Of a DNA stretch of 59,807 bases, positions 15,931-24,557 are shown piece after piece. The DNA is taken from contig NZ_QSUU01000016.1 in NCBI RefSeq assembly GCF_003439125.1, positions 1 to 59,807 of the forward strand, given 5' to 3'. The translations under genes were made by a program, and so were the position numbers. The notes beneath the pieces were generated by a model. That model worked only from the letters and a program-made list of their open reading frames with translations. It made no database searches and was not told where the DNA came from. The DNA is from Collinsella sp. OM04-5 (GTDB lineage: Bacteria > Actinomycetota > Coriobacteriia > Coriobacteriales > Coriobacteriaceae). Every line of letters begins with the position of its first letter. Positions within the stretch are counted from its first letter, which is position 1.

Positions 15931-16740
15931 ATGCTGCAGGTCATCATTTCGCCCGCCAAGCAAATGCGCGCGGCCCAAGATGCTTTTGAAGTCCAGGGCA
16001 TTCCACCCTCTGCGCACGAGACGGCTCGCCTCCACCGCGCATTGCTAGATATCGAGCGGAATGAAGGCAGCGGCGGCCTGCAGGCGCTGTGGAACGTGAG
16101 TGACAAACTGCTGGGACCTTGCCTCAACACCCTGCGTGAGTTCCGGCCCATCCTGAATAACGGCGATCTTGACAATCCCGCACTCGCCCGTCACCTCTCC
16201 CCTGCCGTCATGTCCTATCACGGCATTCAATACCAGAGCATGGCGCCCGAGGTCATGGATGCCGCACAGCTCGCATGGCTGCAAGACCATCTGTGGATCC
16301 TCTCGGGCCTTTACGGATGCGCACGCCCCTTTCATGCCGTTGAACCGTATCGACTGGAGATGGGCGCGAAGCTCGCCGTCGACGATGCCCGAAACCTCTA
16401 CGCGTTTTGGAGCGACAAGCTCGCGCGGGCTATCGCCCCGGCAGGCTCAAACACCACGATCGTCAACCTCGCCAGCGTAGAGTATGCCAAAGCCGTTCTG
16501 CCCCACCTCGCGGGCGACGCCACGGTCGTCACATGCCTCTTTGGCGAAGGCATCCGCAACGGCAAGCCCATCCAGCGCTCGACCGCCAGCAAAAAGGCGC
16601 GCGGCGCCATGGTGCGGTGGATGGCAGAAAACAAGCTCGAGGATACAAGCGAACTTACCGCATTCAACATCGGCTATCGTCACATCCCCGAGCTTTCAGA
16701 CAAAGACTCCCTGGTTTTCATGAACGCGCGGGCACAATAG
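15931..16740 (+). CDS. yaaA: Peroxide stress protein YaaA (UPF0246 family)
   Basis: Family member linked in E. coli to lowering free iron under peroxide stress; biochemical activity is not settled. The 269 residues show the family hallmarks: IISPAKQM near the start, AVMSYHGIQYQSM near residue 95, LSGLYGCARPFHAVEPYRLEMGAKL near residue 125, NLASVEYAKAV near residue 180, and a KKARGAMVRWMAENK C-terminal block. The start at 15931 has AGAGGAGAG upstream. It follows a palindromic repeat and points the same way as the aminopeptidase. Confidence 0.88.
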   Translation: MLQVIISPAKQMRAAQDAFEVQGIPPSAHETARLHRALLDIERNEGSGGLQALWNVSDKLLGPCLNTLREFRPILNNGDLDNPALARHLSPAVMSYHGIQYQSMAPEVMDAAQLAWLQDHLWILSGLYGCARPFHAVEPYRLEMGAKLAVDDARNLYAFWSDKLARAIAPAGSNTTIVNLASVEYAKAVLPHLAGDATVVTCLFGEGIRNGKPIQRSTASKKARGAMVRWMAENKLEDTSELTAFNIGYRHIPELSDKDSLVFMNARAQ

Positions 16741-16763
16741 GCCCACCGTTTCCAAACACCCCG

Positions 16764-17285
16764 TTACTCCGCCAAGCCATCGGCCTTTGCAATCTCGCTC
16801 GTCGAGCCATCTTGATAAGTAATCTTTACGTGCTCGACCTCGGACACCGTAACACCCGCAGGAGGCTCCAGACGCCATTCCGTCAGGGCGATATCCATGG
16901 TCGTGGGGACGTCTCCCCGGTCTTTGAGCTGCACCGTCAGCGTTTTAAGCGCCACGTCGTAAGTCACGCGTTCGATTTCTTCACCAGGAATCGACCCACC
17001 ACTCAACTGCAGCTGCACAAACTCGTCGCGCGGATACCAATAGTCGCCTGGAACGGCGAGCGTATTGGCATTACCGCCAGTACTCCTCACCGTCATAATC
17101 GGTAGGCTATCATCAGCCTCGAACTCCCATGCAGCGCCGCCGTGACCGCCAAACGTCCAGATACAAAAGGCAATCACCAGCACGGCAAGCACCGCAAAAC
17201 CAATCGCGACAAGGCCATGGTGCGCACGGCTTTCCTCGGCCGATACATCCCATTGCGTCTCTCGATATAGATGCTTGTCTTCCAT
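16764..17285 (-). CDS. Membrane-anchored hypothetical protein
   Basis: I do not recognise the family. The 173-residue frame begins MEDKHLYRETQWDVSAEESR, has one hydrophobic helix at about residues 25-45 (LVAIGFAVLAVLVIAFCIWTF), and then a ~125-residue domain rich in beta-type segments, with Trp/Tyr and acidic residues, that would face outward. The start at 17285 is preceded by GGGGAGGCGAAC. The open frame extends much further upstream but only as antisense to thiC. The gene lies convergent to yaaA and divergent from the thiC riboswitch. Confidence 0.75.
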   Translation of the reverse strand: MEDKHLYRETQWDVSAEESRAHHGLVAIGFAVLAVLVIAFCIWTFGGHGGAAWEFEADDSLPIMTVRSTGGNANTLAVPGDYWYPRDEFVQLQLSGGSIPGEEIERVTYDVALKTLTVQLKDRGDVPTTMDIALTEWRLEPPAGVTVSEVEHVKITYQDGSTSEIAKADGLAE

Positions 17286-17356
17286 GTTCGCCTCCCCACA
17301 GGCACGCTCGTTAGGCCAATCGTACCCATTCGAGCTATACTTGAGCCCATTACATA

Positions 17357-17450
17357 AACGGGGAGCTTGCAGGACAAGACGGCAGGCTGAGACTGGGCGC
17401 GCCCGCCCTGACCCGCAAACCTGATATGGGTAATGCCAACGAAGGGAGCC
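17357..17450 (+). promoter_or_regulatory. TPP riboswitch (THI element) of thiC
   Basis: Contains GGGGAGCT, GGCTGAGA, the variable arm, ACCCGCAAACCTGATATGGGTAATGCC and CGAAGGGA in the correct order for the thiamine pyrophosphate aptamer. The 3' end of the aptamer (GAAGGGAGC) is also the ribosome binding site of thiC, whose ATG lies 7 nt further. This argues for translational control by hiding the Shine-Dalgarno when TPP binds. No separate terminator hairpin is seen. Confidence 0.95.
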
Positions 17451-17456
17451 GTGCCA

Positions 17457-18791
17457 ATGAGCACACAGACCGAGCCCAAGCTCGTCACGCAAATCGACTT
17501 CGCCCGCGCCGGGCAGATCACGCCGCAGATGAAGGAAGTCGCCGAGCGCGAGCATCGCGACCCCGAGTACATCCGCGAGCGCGTGGCCGACGGCCGCATC
17601 GCCATTCCCGCCAACATCGTGCACATCAAAAAAGGCATGCGCGCCTTTGGTGTCGGCGAGGGCCTGTCTACTAAGGTCAACGTCAACCTGGGCATCTCGG
17701 GCGATAAAGCCGATGCCGCCGAGGAATGGAAGAAGGTCAAGATCGCCGAGGACTTTGGCGCCGACGCCATCATGGACCTTTCCAACTCGGGCAAGACGCG
17801 CCAGTTCCGCCAGCAGCTCATCGACGAGACGCCGCTCATGGTGGGCACCGTCCCCATGTACGACGCCATCGGCTACATGGAAAAGCCGCTGGTCAAGCTT
17901 ACCAAGGATGACCTGTTCGAGGTCGTGCGCGCGCACGCCGAGGACGGCGTGGACTTTATGACCATCCACTGCGGCATCAACAAGTCGGTCACCAAGACCT
18001 TTAAGGAGACCGGCCGCTTGATGAACATCGTGAGCCGCGGCGGCTCGCTGCTGTTTGGCTGGATGGAGGTCACCGGCAACGAAAACCCCTTCTACGAGTA
18101 CTTTGACGAGCTGCTCGAGATTTGCCACGAGTACGACGTGACGATTTCGCTCGGCGACTCCTGCCGCCCGGGCTGCCTCTACGACTCCAACGACGCCACC
18201 GAGACCGCCGAGATGATCGAGCTGGGCAAGCTGTGCAAGCGCGCTTGGGCCGCCGGCGTCCAAGTCATGGTCGAGGGCCCGGGTCACATGGCGCTCGACG
18301 AGATCGCCGCCAACATGAAACTGCAGAAGCGCCTGTGCCACAACGCCCCGTTCTATGTGCTCGGGCCGCTGGTGACCGATATCGGCGTGGGTTACGACCA
18401 CATCACCGCTGCCATCGGCGGTGCCATCTCCGCCAGCTCCGGTGCCGACTTCCTGTGCTACGTGACGCCGGCCGAGCACCTGTGCCTGCCCAACGCCCAG
18501 GACGTGCTCGATGGCCTCATGGCCACTAAGATTGCCGCGCACGCCGCCGATATCGCCAAGAAGGTACCGCACGCCCGCGACATGGACGACAAGATGGGCC
18601 AGGCACGCCGCAAGCTCGACTGGGATGCCATGTGGAAGTGTGCTCTCGTCCCGGTCACCGGCAAGAAACGCTACGAAGAATCCCCCGCCGCCACCGAGGG
18701 CACCTGCACCATGTGCGGCAAGATGTGCGCCGTCCGCACCGTTAACAAGGTGTTCGAAGGCACGACGATCGACCTCGGCATGGAGGACTAA
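17457..18791 (+). CDS. thiC: Phosphomethylpyrimidine synthase ThiC
   Basis: Radical-SAM enzyme that turns aminoimidazole ribotide into hydroxymethylpyrimidine phosphate for thiamine. The 444 residues are the short ThiC form, without the N-terminal extension of the E. coli protein. Visible blocks are NVNLGIS, DAIMDLSNSGK, GTVPMYDAI, HCGINKS, GDSCRPGCLYDSND, VEGPGHMALDEI and a C-terminal iron-sulfur motif CTMCGKMC with CX2CX3C spacing. The start at 17457 uses the Shine-Dalgarno built into the TPP riboswitch. thiD follows about 180 nt downstream. Confidence 0.96.
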   Translation: MSTQTEPKLVTQIDFARAGQITPQMKEVAEREHRDPEYIRERVADGRIAIPANIVHIKKGMRAFGVGEGLSTKVNVNLGISGDKADAAEEWKKVKIAEDFGADAIMDLSNSGKTRQFRQQLIDETPLMVGTVPMYDAIGYMEKPLVKLTKDDLFEVVRAHAEDGVDFMTIHCGINKSVTKTFKETGRLMNIVSRGGSLLFGWMEVTGNENPFYEYFDELLEICHEYDVTISLGDSCRPGCLYDSNDATETAEMIELGKLCKRAWAAGVQVMVEGPGHMALDEIAANMKLQKRLCHNAPFYVLGPLVTDIGVGYDHITAAIGGAISASSGADFLCYVTPAEHLCLPNAQDVLDGLMATKIAAHAADIAKKVPHARDMDDKMGQARRKLDWDAMWKCALVPVTGKKRYEESPAATEGTCTMCGKMCAVRTVNKVFEGTTIDLGMED

Positions 18792-18882
18792 CTCGTCACC
18801 GGAGCCACAATCGGTAACATGGTGTTCGTCAATTGTTGACGTGTGAACATTTGCTTACATTTGCGTAAAGATTGCATCGCCC

Positions 18883-18912
18883 GCCCGGGTTCGACATAGA
18901 GTCGGCCCGGGC
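18883..18912 (+). terminator. Probable terminator after thiC
   Basis: GCCCGGG/CCCGGGC, with inner CGAC/GTCG extending the stem, is followed by ATCTTTATAATG. The tail also contains TATAAT, which could be the -10 of thiD. Confidence 0.55.
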
Positions 18913-18969
18913 ATCTTTATAATGCTGGCTTAAAGACCCATTTGATTCCGACCGAACAAGGGAGCAAAC

Positions 18970-19800
18970 ATGGATCGCAGTAAGGTACCTGCCGTCCTGT
19001 CCATCGCAGGATCCGATTCCAGCGGTGGCGCCGGCATTCAGGCCGACATCAAGACCATCACGGCGCACCGCCTGTATGCCGAGACGGCCATCACCGCCAT
19101 CACCGCACAAAACACGCTCGGTGTCACCGCCGTGCAGAATATCTCCCCTGATATCGTCGCTGCGCAGATCGACGCCGTATTTGACGATATCCGCCCCAGC
19201 GCCGTCAAGATCGGCATGGTTTCCTCTGCCGAGATTATCGAGGTTATCGCCGACCGCCTGAGCGCCTGGAACGCGACAAACGTGGTCGTCGACCCCGTCA
19301 TGGTAGCCACCTCGGGCGCACGGCTGATTACCGAAGATGCCGCCGAGGCGCTCACCCGCCGCCTGTTCCCACTAGCAACCGTCATCACGCCCAATATTCC
19401 CGAGGCCATGGCCCTGCTTGACTACGAGGTCGACTCCGAGCGCACACAGCAAAATGCTGCCATGCTCCTCACCCGCCGCTTTGGTTGCGCATCCCTCGTT
19501 AAGGGTGGGCATCTTGTCAACGAGGCTAACGATGTATTGGCCGAACCCGCGCCACTCGATGACGAGGGCAACCATCTGGGCGATCCGCTCACCACGTGGT
19601 TCCGCCACAAGCGCATCGAGACCGACAACACACACGGCACCGGCTGCACGCTTTCGTCCGCCATCGCCTGCGCGCTGGCCCAGGGCATGGATCTTGCCGA
19701 CGCCGTCAACGGCGGCAAGGCCTACCTAACCGGCGCTCTGGCCGCCGGCCTGAACATGGGCAAAGGCTCCGGCCCCGTCAATCACATGTGGCAATATTAA
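18970..19800 (+). CDS. thiD: Hydroxymethylpyrimidine/phosphomethylpyrimidine kinase
   Basis: Phosphorylates HMP and then HMP-P, the steps that follow ThiC. The 276 residues show SIAGSDSSGGAGIQADIKT (about residues 11-30), AITAQNTLGV, VDPVMVATSGARL and the ribokinase-fold anion-hole motif THGTGCTLSSAIA near residue 220. The length is normal for a stand-alone ThiD with no ThiE fusion. The ATG at 18970 has AAGGGAG upstream. It probably has its own promoter, because a hairpin separates it from thiC. Confidence 0.95.
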   Translation: MDRSKVPAVLSIAGSDSSGGAGIQADIKTITAHRLYAETAITAITAQNTLGVTAVQNISPDIVAAQIDAVFDDIRPSAVKIGMVSSAEIIEVIADRLSAWNATNVVVDPVMVATSGARLITEDAAEALTRRLFPLATVITPNIPEAMALLDYEVDSERTQQNAAMLLTRRFGCASLVKGGHLVNEANDVLAEPAPLDDEGNHLGDPLTTWFRHKRIETDNTHGTGCTLSSAIACALAQGMDLADAVNGGKAYLTGALAAGLNMGKGSGPVNHMWQY

Positions 19801-19818
19801 GATTCGCAGCCCAAAACC

Positions 19819-19847
19819 GCCGCAAAGGGGACAGGCACCTTTGCGGT
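19819..19847. repeat. Short palindrome CCGCAAAGG
   Basis: CCGCAAAGG and CCTTTGCGG flank GGACAGGCA just after thiD. It may be a terminator remnant or a small REP-like element; no T tract follows. Confidence 0.5.
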
Positions 19848-19866
19848 GGCTCCCACAAACATCTCG

Positions 19867-20004
19867 ATCTGTAACAGTAACTCGGCAAAATCGACCCTAG
19901 ATGTTACAGATCAAGACAAACAATCGATATCGACCTAAATAATCTTAATCTGTAACATCTAGCCCGTTTTCGGCCTTGGAACTGTTACAGATCAAGACAA
20001 ACAA
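19867..20004. repeat. Pair of ATCTGTAACA palindromes in mirror order
   Basis: Unit 1 (19867-19922) and unit 2 (19947-20004) each begin with TCTGTAACA, end with TGTTACAGA and then carry the tail TCAAGACAAACAA. The interior of unit 2 resembles the reverse complement of the interior of unit 1 near both arms (ACATCTAG against CTAGATGT). So the two palindromes are mirror images, while the tail keeps one direction. They fill most of the 250-nt gap between thiD and the convergent GDSL gene. Confidence 0.75.
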
Positions 20005-20052
20005 ACGAAACAAGCCCCCGCAAGGGGAACTCTGTGGTGGTTTGGGGCCGTG

Positions 20053-20712
20053 CTACTCACCGAGCATCTCTTGGAGCTTGGCTGCCACGGCATGTCCCAA
20101 GCTCTCGTGGCTTTCGGGCATCATATGCAGATAGTCGATATCGCCCGGCTCGGCAAACTCGGCGGCATTCAAAAAGTCGCAGCCAAACTGCTCGGCCACG
20201 TGCGCATAGTACTCGCCAAAATGTTCAGATGCCTCGACGGAACGCTCGTCAAAATCGGTCATATATACATCGGCGATCTGCGGCTTGATCTTGATAGGAG
20301 CCATCAGCAGGATGCGCGGGCAAGGCGCAGCGTCGGTCCACGGAAACGCGCGGACGGCGCGAATCAGCGCCATGGCGCCACGGGCGATATCGGAAGCTGT
20401 CACGTTAAAGACCGTCTTACAGTCGTTGGTGCCCAGCATGATCACAATGGCGTCCAGCGGCTTATGGGCCTCGAGCAGCATCGGAAGCGCGCGAATGCCG
20501 TTGAGGTTAGTGTCCAGATGGCACATGTCGTCGCGTACCGTCGTGCGGCCGTTGAGGCCTTCTTCAATTACATGCCAGCCCTCGCCTAAGTCACGTTGGA
20601 CCACGCCACACCAGCGCACATCCTGCGCATAGCGCACCGCGGTACCGTCGCGCATGCCCGCCGGATCATAGCCATAGGTGTTGCTGTCACCAAAGCACAG
20701 AACGTTTTTCAT
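20053..20712 (-). CDS. SGNH/GDSL-family hydrolase
   Basis: Predicted esterase or lipase; substrate unknown. In 219 residues the nucleophile block FGDSNTYG (Ser10) is at the N-terminus, NGRTT (the Gly/Asn block) near residue 54, and LGTNDCK (oxyanion Asn) near residue 94. The Asp-His pair is probably DYLHMMPESH near residue 195. The start fits MKNVLCFGDS with GAGGAG upstream. No signal peptide is seen, so it acts in the cytosol. It is convergent with thiD. Confidence 0.88.
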   Translation of the reverse strand: MKNVLCFGDSNTYGYDPAGMRDGTAVRYAQDVRWCGVVQRDLGEGWHVIEEGLNGRTTVRDDMCHLDTNLNGIRALPMLLEAHKPLDAIVIMLGTNDCKTVFNVTASDIARGAMALIRAVRAFPWTDAAPCPRILLMAPIKIKPQIADVYMTDFDERSVEASEHFGEYYAHVAEQFGCDFLNAAEFAEPGDIDYLHMMPESHESLGHAVAAKLQEMLGE

Positions 20713-20731
20713 CTTGAGCTCCTCATTCAGT

Positions 20732-20766
20732 AAAAAGCCGACGGGGGCAACCCCTCCCGTCGGCTT
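20732..20766 (-). terminator. Terminator of the macrodomain gene
   Basis: On the minus strand AAGCCGACGGG pairs with CCCGTCGGCTT and is followed by TTTACTG; it begins 25 nt past the stop codon at 20791. Confidence 0.8.
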
Positions 20767-20790
20767 GGCATATCACATCGCGCGCACCGC

Positions 20791-21930
20791 TTACAGGTAC
20801 TTGCGCCAGTCATCCTCGTCCTCATCATCCTCGACTGCTGTCTGGGCCTGCTCGGCGGCGCGAGCGGCTGCGGCGCGGGCGGCAACCTGGGCATAGGACT
20901 CCTCGTTGCGCTCGGGGAAGTTTGCCAGCACGTGCTCGAACTTGGCAAAGTCCTCATCCCAGCGCGTAGAGGGCACGGCAAAGAAGACCTGCTTGACCTT
21001 GAAGTCGCCCGACGCGAGCTCCTTGCGGAAGAGCTCGGCCACGGCCTCGGCATCAAAGCCGTTGTTCTCGCAGCCCCAAGCACCCAGCACGAGCTTCTCG
21101 CGACCAAGCTCATCGCAGATGGCAAGGACAAAGCGGATGCGGTCGCGCAGGGCATCCAGCAGAGCATCGTCGCTCACGCGATACTCCTGGCGGGCGCGCC
21201 TAACGTTGGGCGCGGCGGCCACGATCACGTCGGCGTATGCATGCACGTGGTTGCGGTCGAAGCGCACCGCAGGCACCACCAGCGCACGGTTGCGGTAGAG
21301 CTCGCAGTTGATGTTGCGGCGACGGTTCTCGCCGTACCACTTACGCTGCTTATCGAGAACGTTGTACAGATACGAATCGGCGCACAGCGTGGCCTCCTGG
21401 CCCAGATAACCCTGAATATATCCACCGCCCGGATTGGTAAACGAGGCAAAGGCGAGCACGGCCATGTCGCAGAACTGCGCATAGCCGCGACCGTTATCGA
21501 GGATTGCCTGCGTGGCGGAGGCATCAAGCACAGTGACCTCGGGCAGGACCGGAGCGGGCTCCTCAGCAGCAGGCGCGGACTCGACTTCGTCGGTCTCCTC
21601 TGCGGGCGCAGGTTCAGCCGCAACCTCAGCCTCGGCGGACGCAACCTCAGCCTCGGCGGACGCAACCTCAGCGGACTCAGACTCCTCGGCAACCGGCTCC
21701 TCGGCAGCCGCAGCCTTCTGGGCCTTGGCCTTCATCGCCGCGACAAAGCCGGCAGGCATACCGTCGAATTCGCGAACGCCGGCAAGCGAGCGCTCGATAT
21801 CCTTGGCACACGCCTCGGACACAGTTGCCACGTGACGCTCGGCGGCCTTGGCGCGGGCCTCGCGCTTGGGGTTGGGCTGTCCCGCGCGGTTGGGCCTGCG
21901 GTTACGGTTCCTGTTGTCGACGTCTGCCAT
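20791..21930 (-). CDS. PARG-like macrodomain protein (TIGR02452/DUF2263 type)
   Basis: Family expected to bind or cleave ADP-ribose. The 379 residues include a Lys/Arg-rich start, a ~60-residue Ala/Glu-rich stretch (about 70-130) with the repeat AEVASAE, and the macrodomain: FASFTNPGGGYIQGYLGQEA at about 161-180, ADVIVAAAPNVRRA near 240, and LVLGAWGCENNGFD near 290. Canonical bacterial PARG has GGG-X6-8-QEE; here it reads QEA, so the second, catalytic Glu is missing. It may bind ADP-ribose without cutting it, or use another residue. The low-complexity insert is encoded by a short in-frame tandem DNA repeat near 21625-21680. Confidence 0.8.
   Translation of the reverse strand: MADVDNRNRNRRPNRAGQPNPKREARAKAAERHVATVSEACAKDIERSLAGVREFDGMPAGFVAAMKAKAQKAAAAEEPVAEESESAEVASAEAEVASAEAEVAAEPAPAEETDEVESAPAAEEPAPVLPEVTVLDASATQAILDNGRGYAQFCDMAVLAFASFTNPGGGYIQGYLGQEATLCADSYLYNVLDKQRKWYGENRRRNINCELYRNRALVVPAVRFDRNHVHAYADVIVAAAPNVRRARQEYRVSDDALLDALRDRIRFVLAICDELGREKLVLGAWGCENNGFDAEAVAELFRKELASGDFKVKQVFFAVPSTRWDEDFAKFEHVLANFPERNEESYAQVAARAAAARAAEQAQTAVEDDEDEDDWRKYL
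21620..21682. repeat. In-frame 24-bp tandem repeat inside the macrodomain gene
   Basis: The unit CGCAACCTCAGCCTCGGCGGA occurs twice in direct succession, with a degenerate third copy before and a partial one after. It encodes EVASAEA-type repeats in the acidic linker, and copy-number variation would change linker length. Confidence 0.7.
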
Positions 21931-21995
21931 ACGTGGCCACCTTTCCTGTCGCTGCCGCTATCGGCTTTTTCCCATCCATGATACCCCGCCGCGCA

Positions 21996-22024
21996 CAAAA
22001 AAGACGGCCCCGCAGGACCGCCTT
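21996..22024 (-). terminator. Terminator of the Bax-inhibitor-1 family gene
   Basis: On the minus strand GGCGGTCC pairs with GGGGCCGTC (two wobble pairs) around TGC and is followed by TTTTTTGTG; it lies ~50 nt after the stop. Confidence 0.75.
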
Positions 22025-22071
22025 TCGCATCGTTTTACCGCGTCCGACAAGAAACGCTGCAATCCCCCGCG

Positions 22072-22767
22072 CTAGTCGCGACGACCGAGGATGTTCAGGA
22101 TGCGCAGGAACACGTTGATAATGTCCACGAACAGGTTGGACGCCATGAGCACCGCATTGGGCAGCGTGGGTGGCACCGTCGTGGCAACATAGGTGTCGTA
22201 ACCAATAAAGCCGGCGAACACCACGATCACGATCAGGTCGGTGATGGTCTGCGAGACGCCCATGAACATCAGCACGATCTCAACCAGAATCGTGGCGAGC
22301 AGAATGCCAAAACCGATGCCATATACGCGCTGGAAAAACTTGGGGAACGTCACGCCCAAGGCGCCAAAGACAAAGGTGATGGCGGCCGTGGCGATAAAGG
22401 CAGTGTTGATGGTGGGCAGGTCGTAGTTGGCAAGGCCAAACGACGCGGTCAGGCCAAAGGTACTCGCAAAGATTACGTAGCCCACAAGGGACAGGCCCAC
22501 GGACTGCTTGCTGGCGGCAGCTGACATCATGACGATGCCGACAATGGTCAGGATAAACGAGCCAAAAACCAGCGGCAGGGCGGCCCCGCTCATCATCATG
22601 CGCGCAAACGACATGGTGCTCGTAAAGTAGGCGCCGGCGCCCATGGCGCAAAAGCCCAAGAAGATCAGGGCAGACATGGCGAGATTGTACGCGCGCGGCG
22701 ACATCTCCTTGGCGCGGCTTGCGCCGGTCTCGACGGGGCCGTTCTGATAGCCCTGGATATCGTTCAT
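22072..22767 (-). CDS. Bax inhibitor-1/YccA family membrane protein
   Basis: Integral membrane protein of the BI-1 family; bacterial members act as pH-gated calcium leak channels or FtsH modulators, and the role here is inferred. The 231 residues have a ~25-residue cytosolic head (ending GASRAKEMSPRAYNLAMSA) and seven hydrophobic helices. FVDIINVFLRILNILGRRD at the C-terminus is the usual family ending, and FIGYDTYVA with the conserved Asp is near residue 190. The start at 22767 has AAAGGACGAAG upstream. Confidence 0.92.
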   Translation of the reverse strand: MNDIQGYQNGPVETGASRAKEMSPRAYNLAMSALIFLGFCAMGAGAYFTSTMSFARMMMSGAALPLVFGSFILTIVGIVMMSAAASKQSVGLSLVGYVIFASTFGLTASFGLANYDLPTINTAFIATAAITFVFGALGVTFPKFFQRVYGIGFGILLATILVEIVLMFMGVSQTITDLIVIVVFAGFIGYDTYVATTVPPTLPNAVLMASNLFVDIINVFLRILNILGRRD

Positions 22768-22851
22768 AGCTTCGTCCTTTCAAAAAGCGCCGCGAATGAC
22801 GGCGCAGCAGATGACAAGATTCCTACCATTGTACCCGAACGCCGTGCGTCC

Positions 22852-23190
22852 CTACCTACGGCGCTCGCCCTCGAGCGTGCGGTCAAACGCCCAGACCCAC
22901 CAACGCATCACGTGGGCCTGCGAGCCGTCCGGCCGTTCGCGCGCCTGGTCCTCCAGATACAACTCGGTCGCGTGCCCGCCAAAACGCACCTTATAGGTTG
23001 CCGTACGAATGCCGTGAACCGTCAGGCCAAACCCAGTGGTCGAGACAATCTCGTCAATCGTAAAGCAACGACCGTCGACCCAGCAGACGGTGACCGGCAC
23101 GACCTGTCCGCCCGCGAGGATGCGAGCCACGACGTCCACATACTGCTTGTGCACGCGCCGAGTTTTGCCATCTGTCTGTCGATATTCCAT
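22852..23190 (-). CDS. Small hypothetical protein (112 aa)
   Basis: No family recognised. From the ATG at 23190 the product begins MEYRQTDGKTRRVHKQYVDV, is basic and beta-rich, has a TVHGIRTATYKVRFGG core and ends in a Trp/Arg-rich tail (MRWWVWAFDRTLEGERRR). The choice of start is uncertain: AATAGGAGG lies only one base from this ATG, so a downstream or upstream start (next ATG 23208) is possible. It looks cytosolic, with no membrane segments, and is divergent from pit. Confidence 0.6.
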   Translation of the reverse strand: MEYRQTDGKTRRVHKQYVDVVARILAGGQVVPVTVCWVDGRCFTIDEIVSTTGFGLTVHGIRTATYKVRFGGHATELYLEDQARERPDGSQAHVMRWWVWAFDRTLEGERRR

Positions 23191-23440
23191 GCCTCCTATT
23201 ATCGAACGCATGTTTGCATGTTGTAAAGCGAACAGGCTGTGGTTTTGGGGTGTTGGGGCGCGCGCACGTGTCCTCATGGTGTGTTAGCAAAAAGAACACC
23301 CACGGTCAACAGGGCTAATATTCATTTTTAGTGCCAAAAAATTCACTGCTCCCATCAGAACTCGGTAAAGAAACCCGCAGGAGGTGATACGATTTATCAT
23401 GTTTCTGTAACGTGCCTGCAAACTTCGAGAAAGCCCATAT

Positions 23441-24490
23441 ATGGACGTAACGTTCTCAACCTTCCTCGGCCAACTTGTGTCGAACCCAGTCCTTGCCGTC
23501 ACCGTGATCCTCGCGCTCGGCGCCATCTTCGTCAATGGATGGACCGACGCACCCAACGCCATCGCGACCTGCGTCACTACGCGTTGCATGCCCGCCCGCG
23601 CCGCTATTCTCATGAGTGCCGCATTCAACTTCCTTGGCGTGCTCATCATGACGCACTTTAACGCGAGCGTCGCCAACACCATCTCCCATATTGTCGACTT
23701 TGGAGGAAACAGCACCATGGCGCTCGCCTGTCTGTGCGCGGCGCTGTTCTCCATCGTCGTCTACGGCGCCACAGCGTCGCGTTTTGGCATCCCCACCTCG
23801 CAAAGCCACAGCCTTATCGCCGGCCTGACCGGTGCCGCCATCGCCCTCGGCGGTGCGAGCAGCGTCAACGTCCACGAGTGGATGAAGGTCATCTACGGCC
23901 TGGCGCTCTCCATCGGTCTGGGCTTTGTCATGGGCTGGGTCCTGTGCAAGCTCGTCTCGATTCTTTTCGCCGCCGCCAACAGGCGACGTGCCAATGTCTT
24001 CTTTAAATACGCTCAGATCGCGAGCGCTGCGGCCATGAGCTTTATGCACGGCGCGCAGGATGGACAGAAGTTCATCGGCGTGCTCTTTTTAGGCGTGGCC
24101 TTTGCCAGCGGCCAGACGAGCGTCGGCGATGCCGGCATCCCCATCTGGATTATGCTGCTATGCTCGGCCACCATGGGCATCGGCACCAGCGTGGGCGGCG
24201 AGCGCATCATCAAGTCCGTTGGCCAGAGCATGGTCAAGCTCGAAAAGTACCAGGGCTTCTCCGCCGACCTGGCGGGCGCCGCGAACCTGCTGCTTGCCAC
24301 CCTTACCGGCATCCCCGTGTCCTCCACACACATCAAGACCTGCGCCATCATGGGCGTCGGTGCCGTCAAGCGCCTCTCGGCCATCAACTTCGGCGTCGTC
24401 AAGGACATGATGTTCACCTGGTTCTTCACCTTCCCCGCCTGCGGACTCATCAGCTTTGTCATGGCCAAGCTGTTCATGATGTTCCTCTAG
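23441..24490 (+). CDS. pit: Inorganic phosphate transporter, PiT family
   Basis: Low-affinity phosphate/cation symporter in the membrane. The 349 residues form about ten hydrophobic helices with the two PiT signature repeats: NGWTDAPNAIATCVTTR near residue 32 and the C-terminal GIPVSSTHIKTCAIMGVGAVK near residue 290. GIPTSQSHSLIAGLTGAA lies between. The length is normal for the short bacterial PiT. The ATG at 23441 starts directly before the first helix. The DUF47 gene follows 67 nt downstream, the usual Pit-accessory pair. Confidence 0.94.
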   Translation: MDVTFSTFLGQLVSNPVLAVTVILALGAIFVNGWTDAPNAIATCVTTRCMPARAAILMSAAFNFLGVLIMTHFNASVANTISHIVDFGGNSTMALACLCAALFSIVVYGATASRFGIPTSQSHSLIAGLTGAAIALGGASSVNVHEWMKVIYGLALSIGLGFVMGWVLCKLVSILFAAANRRRANVFFKYAQIASAAAMSFMHGAQDGQKFIGVLFLGVAFASGQTSVGDAGIPIWIMLLCSATMGIGTSVGGERIIKSVGQSMVKLEKYQGFSADLAGAANLLLATLTGIPVSSTHIKTCAIMGVGAVKRLSAINFGVVKDMMFTWFFTFPACGLISFVMAKLFMMFL

Positions 24491-24557
24491 TCAAACCGAA
24501 CGTCCATCTGGACCGCAACACTTCGCCCACCCGTCTTCACCTCGAAAGGACCCACCC

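Noticed and set aside
16764..18572. 602-codon minus-strand frame across thiC
   Set aside because: Only its last 173 codons form a plausible protein with its own ribosome binding site; the rest is antisense to thiC.
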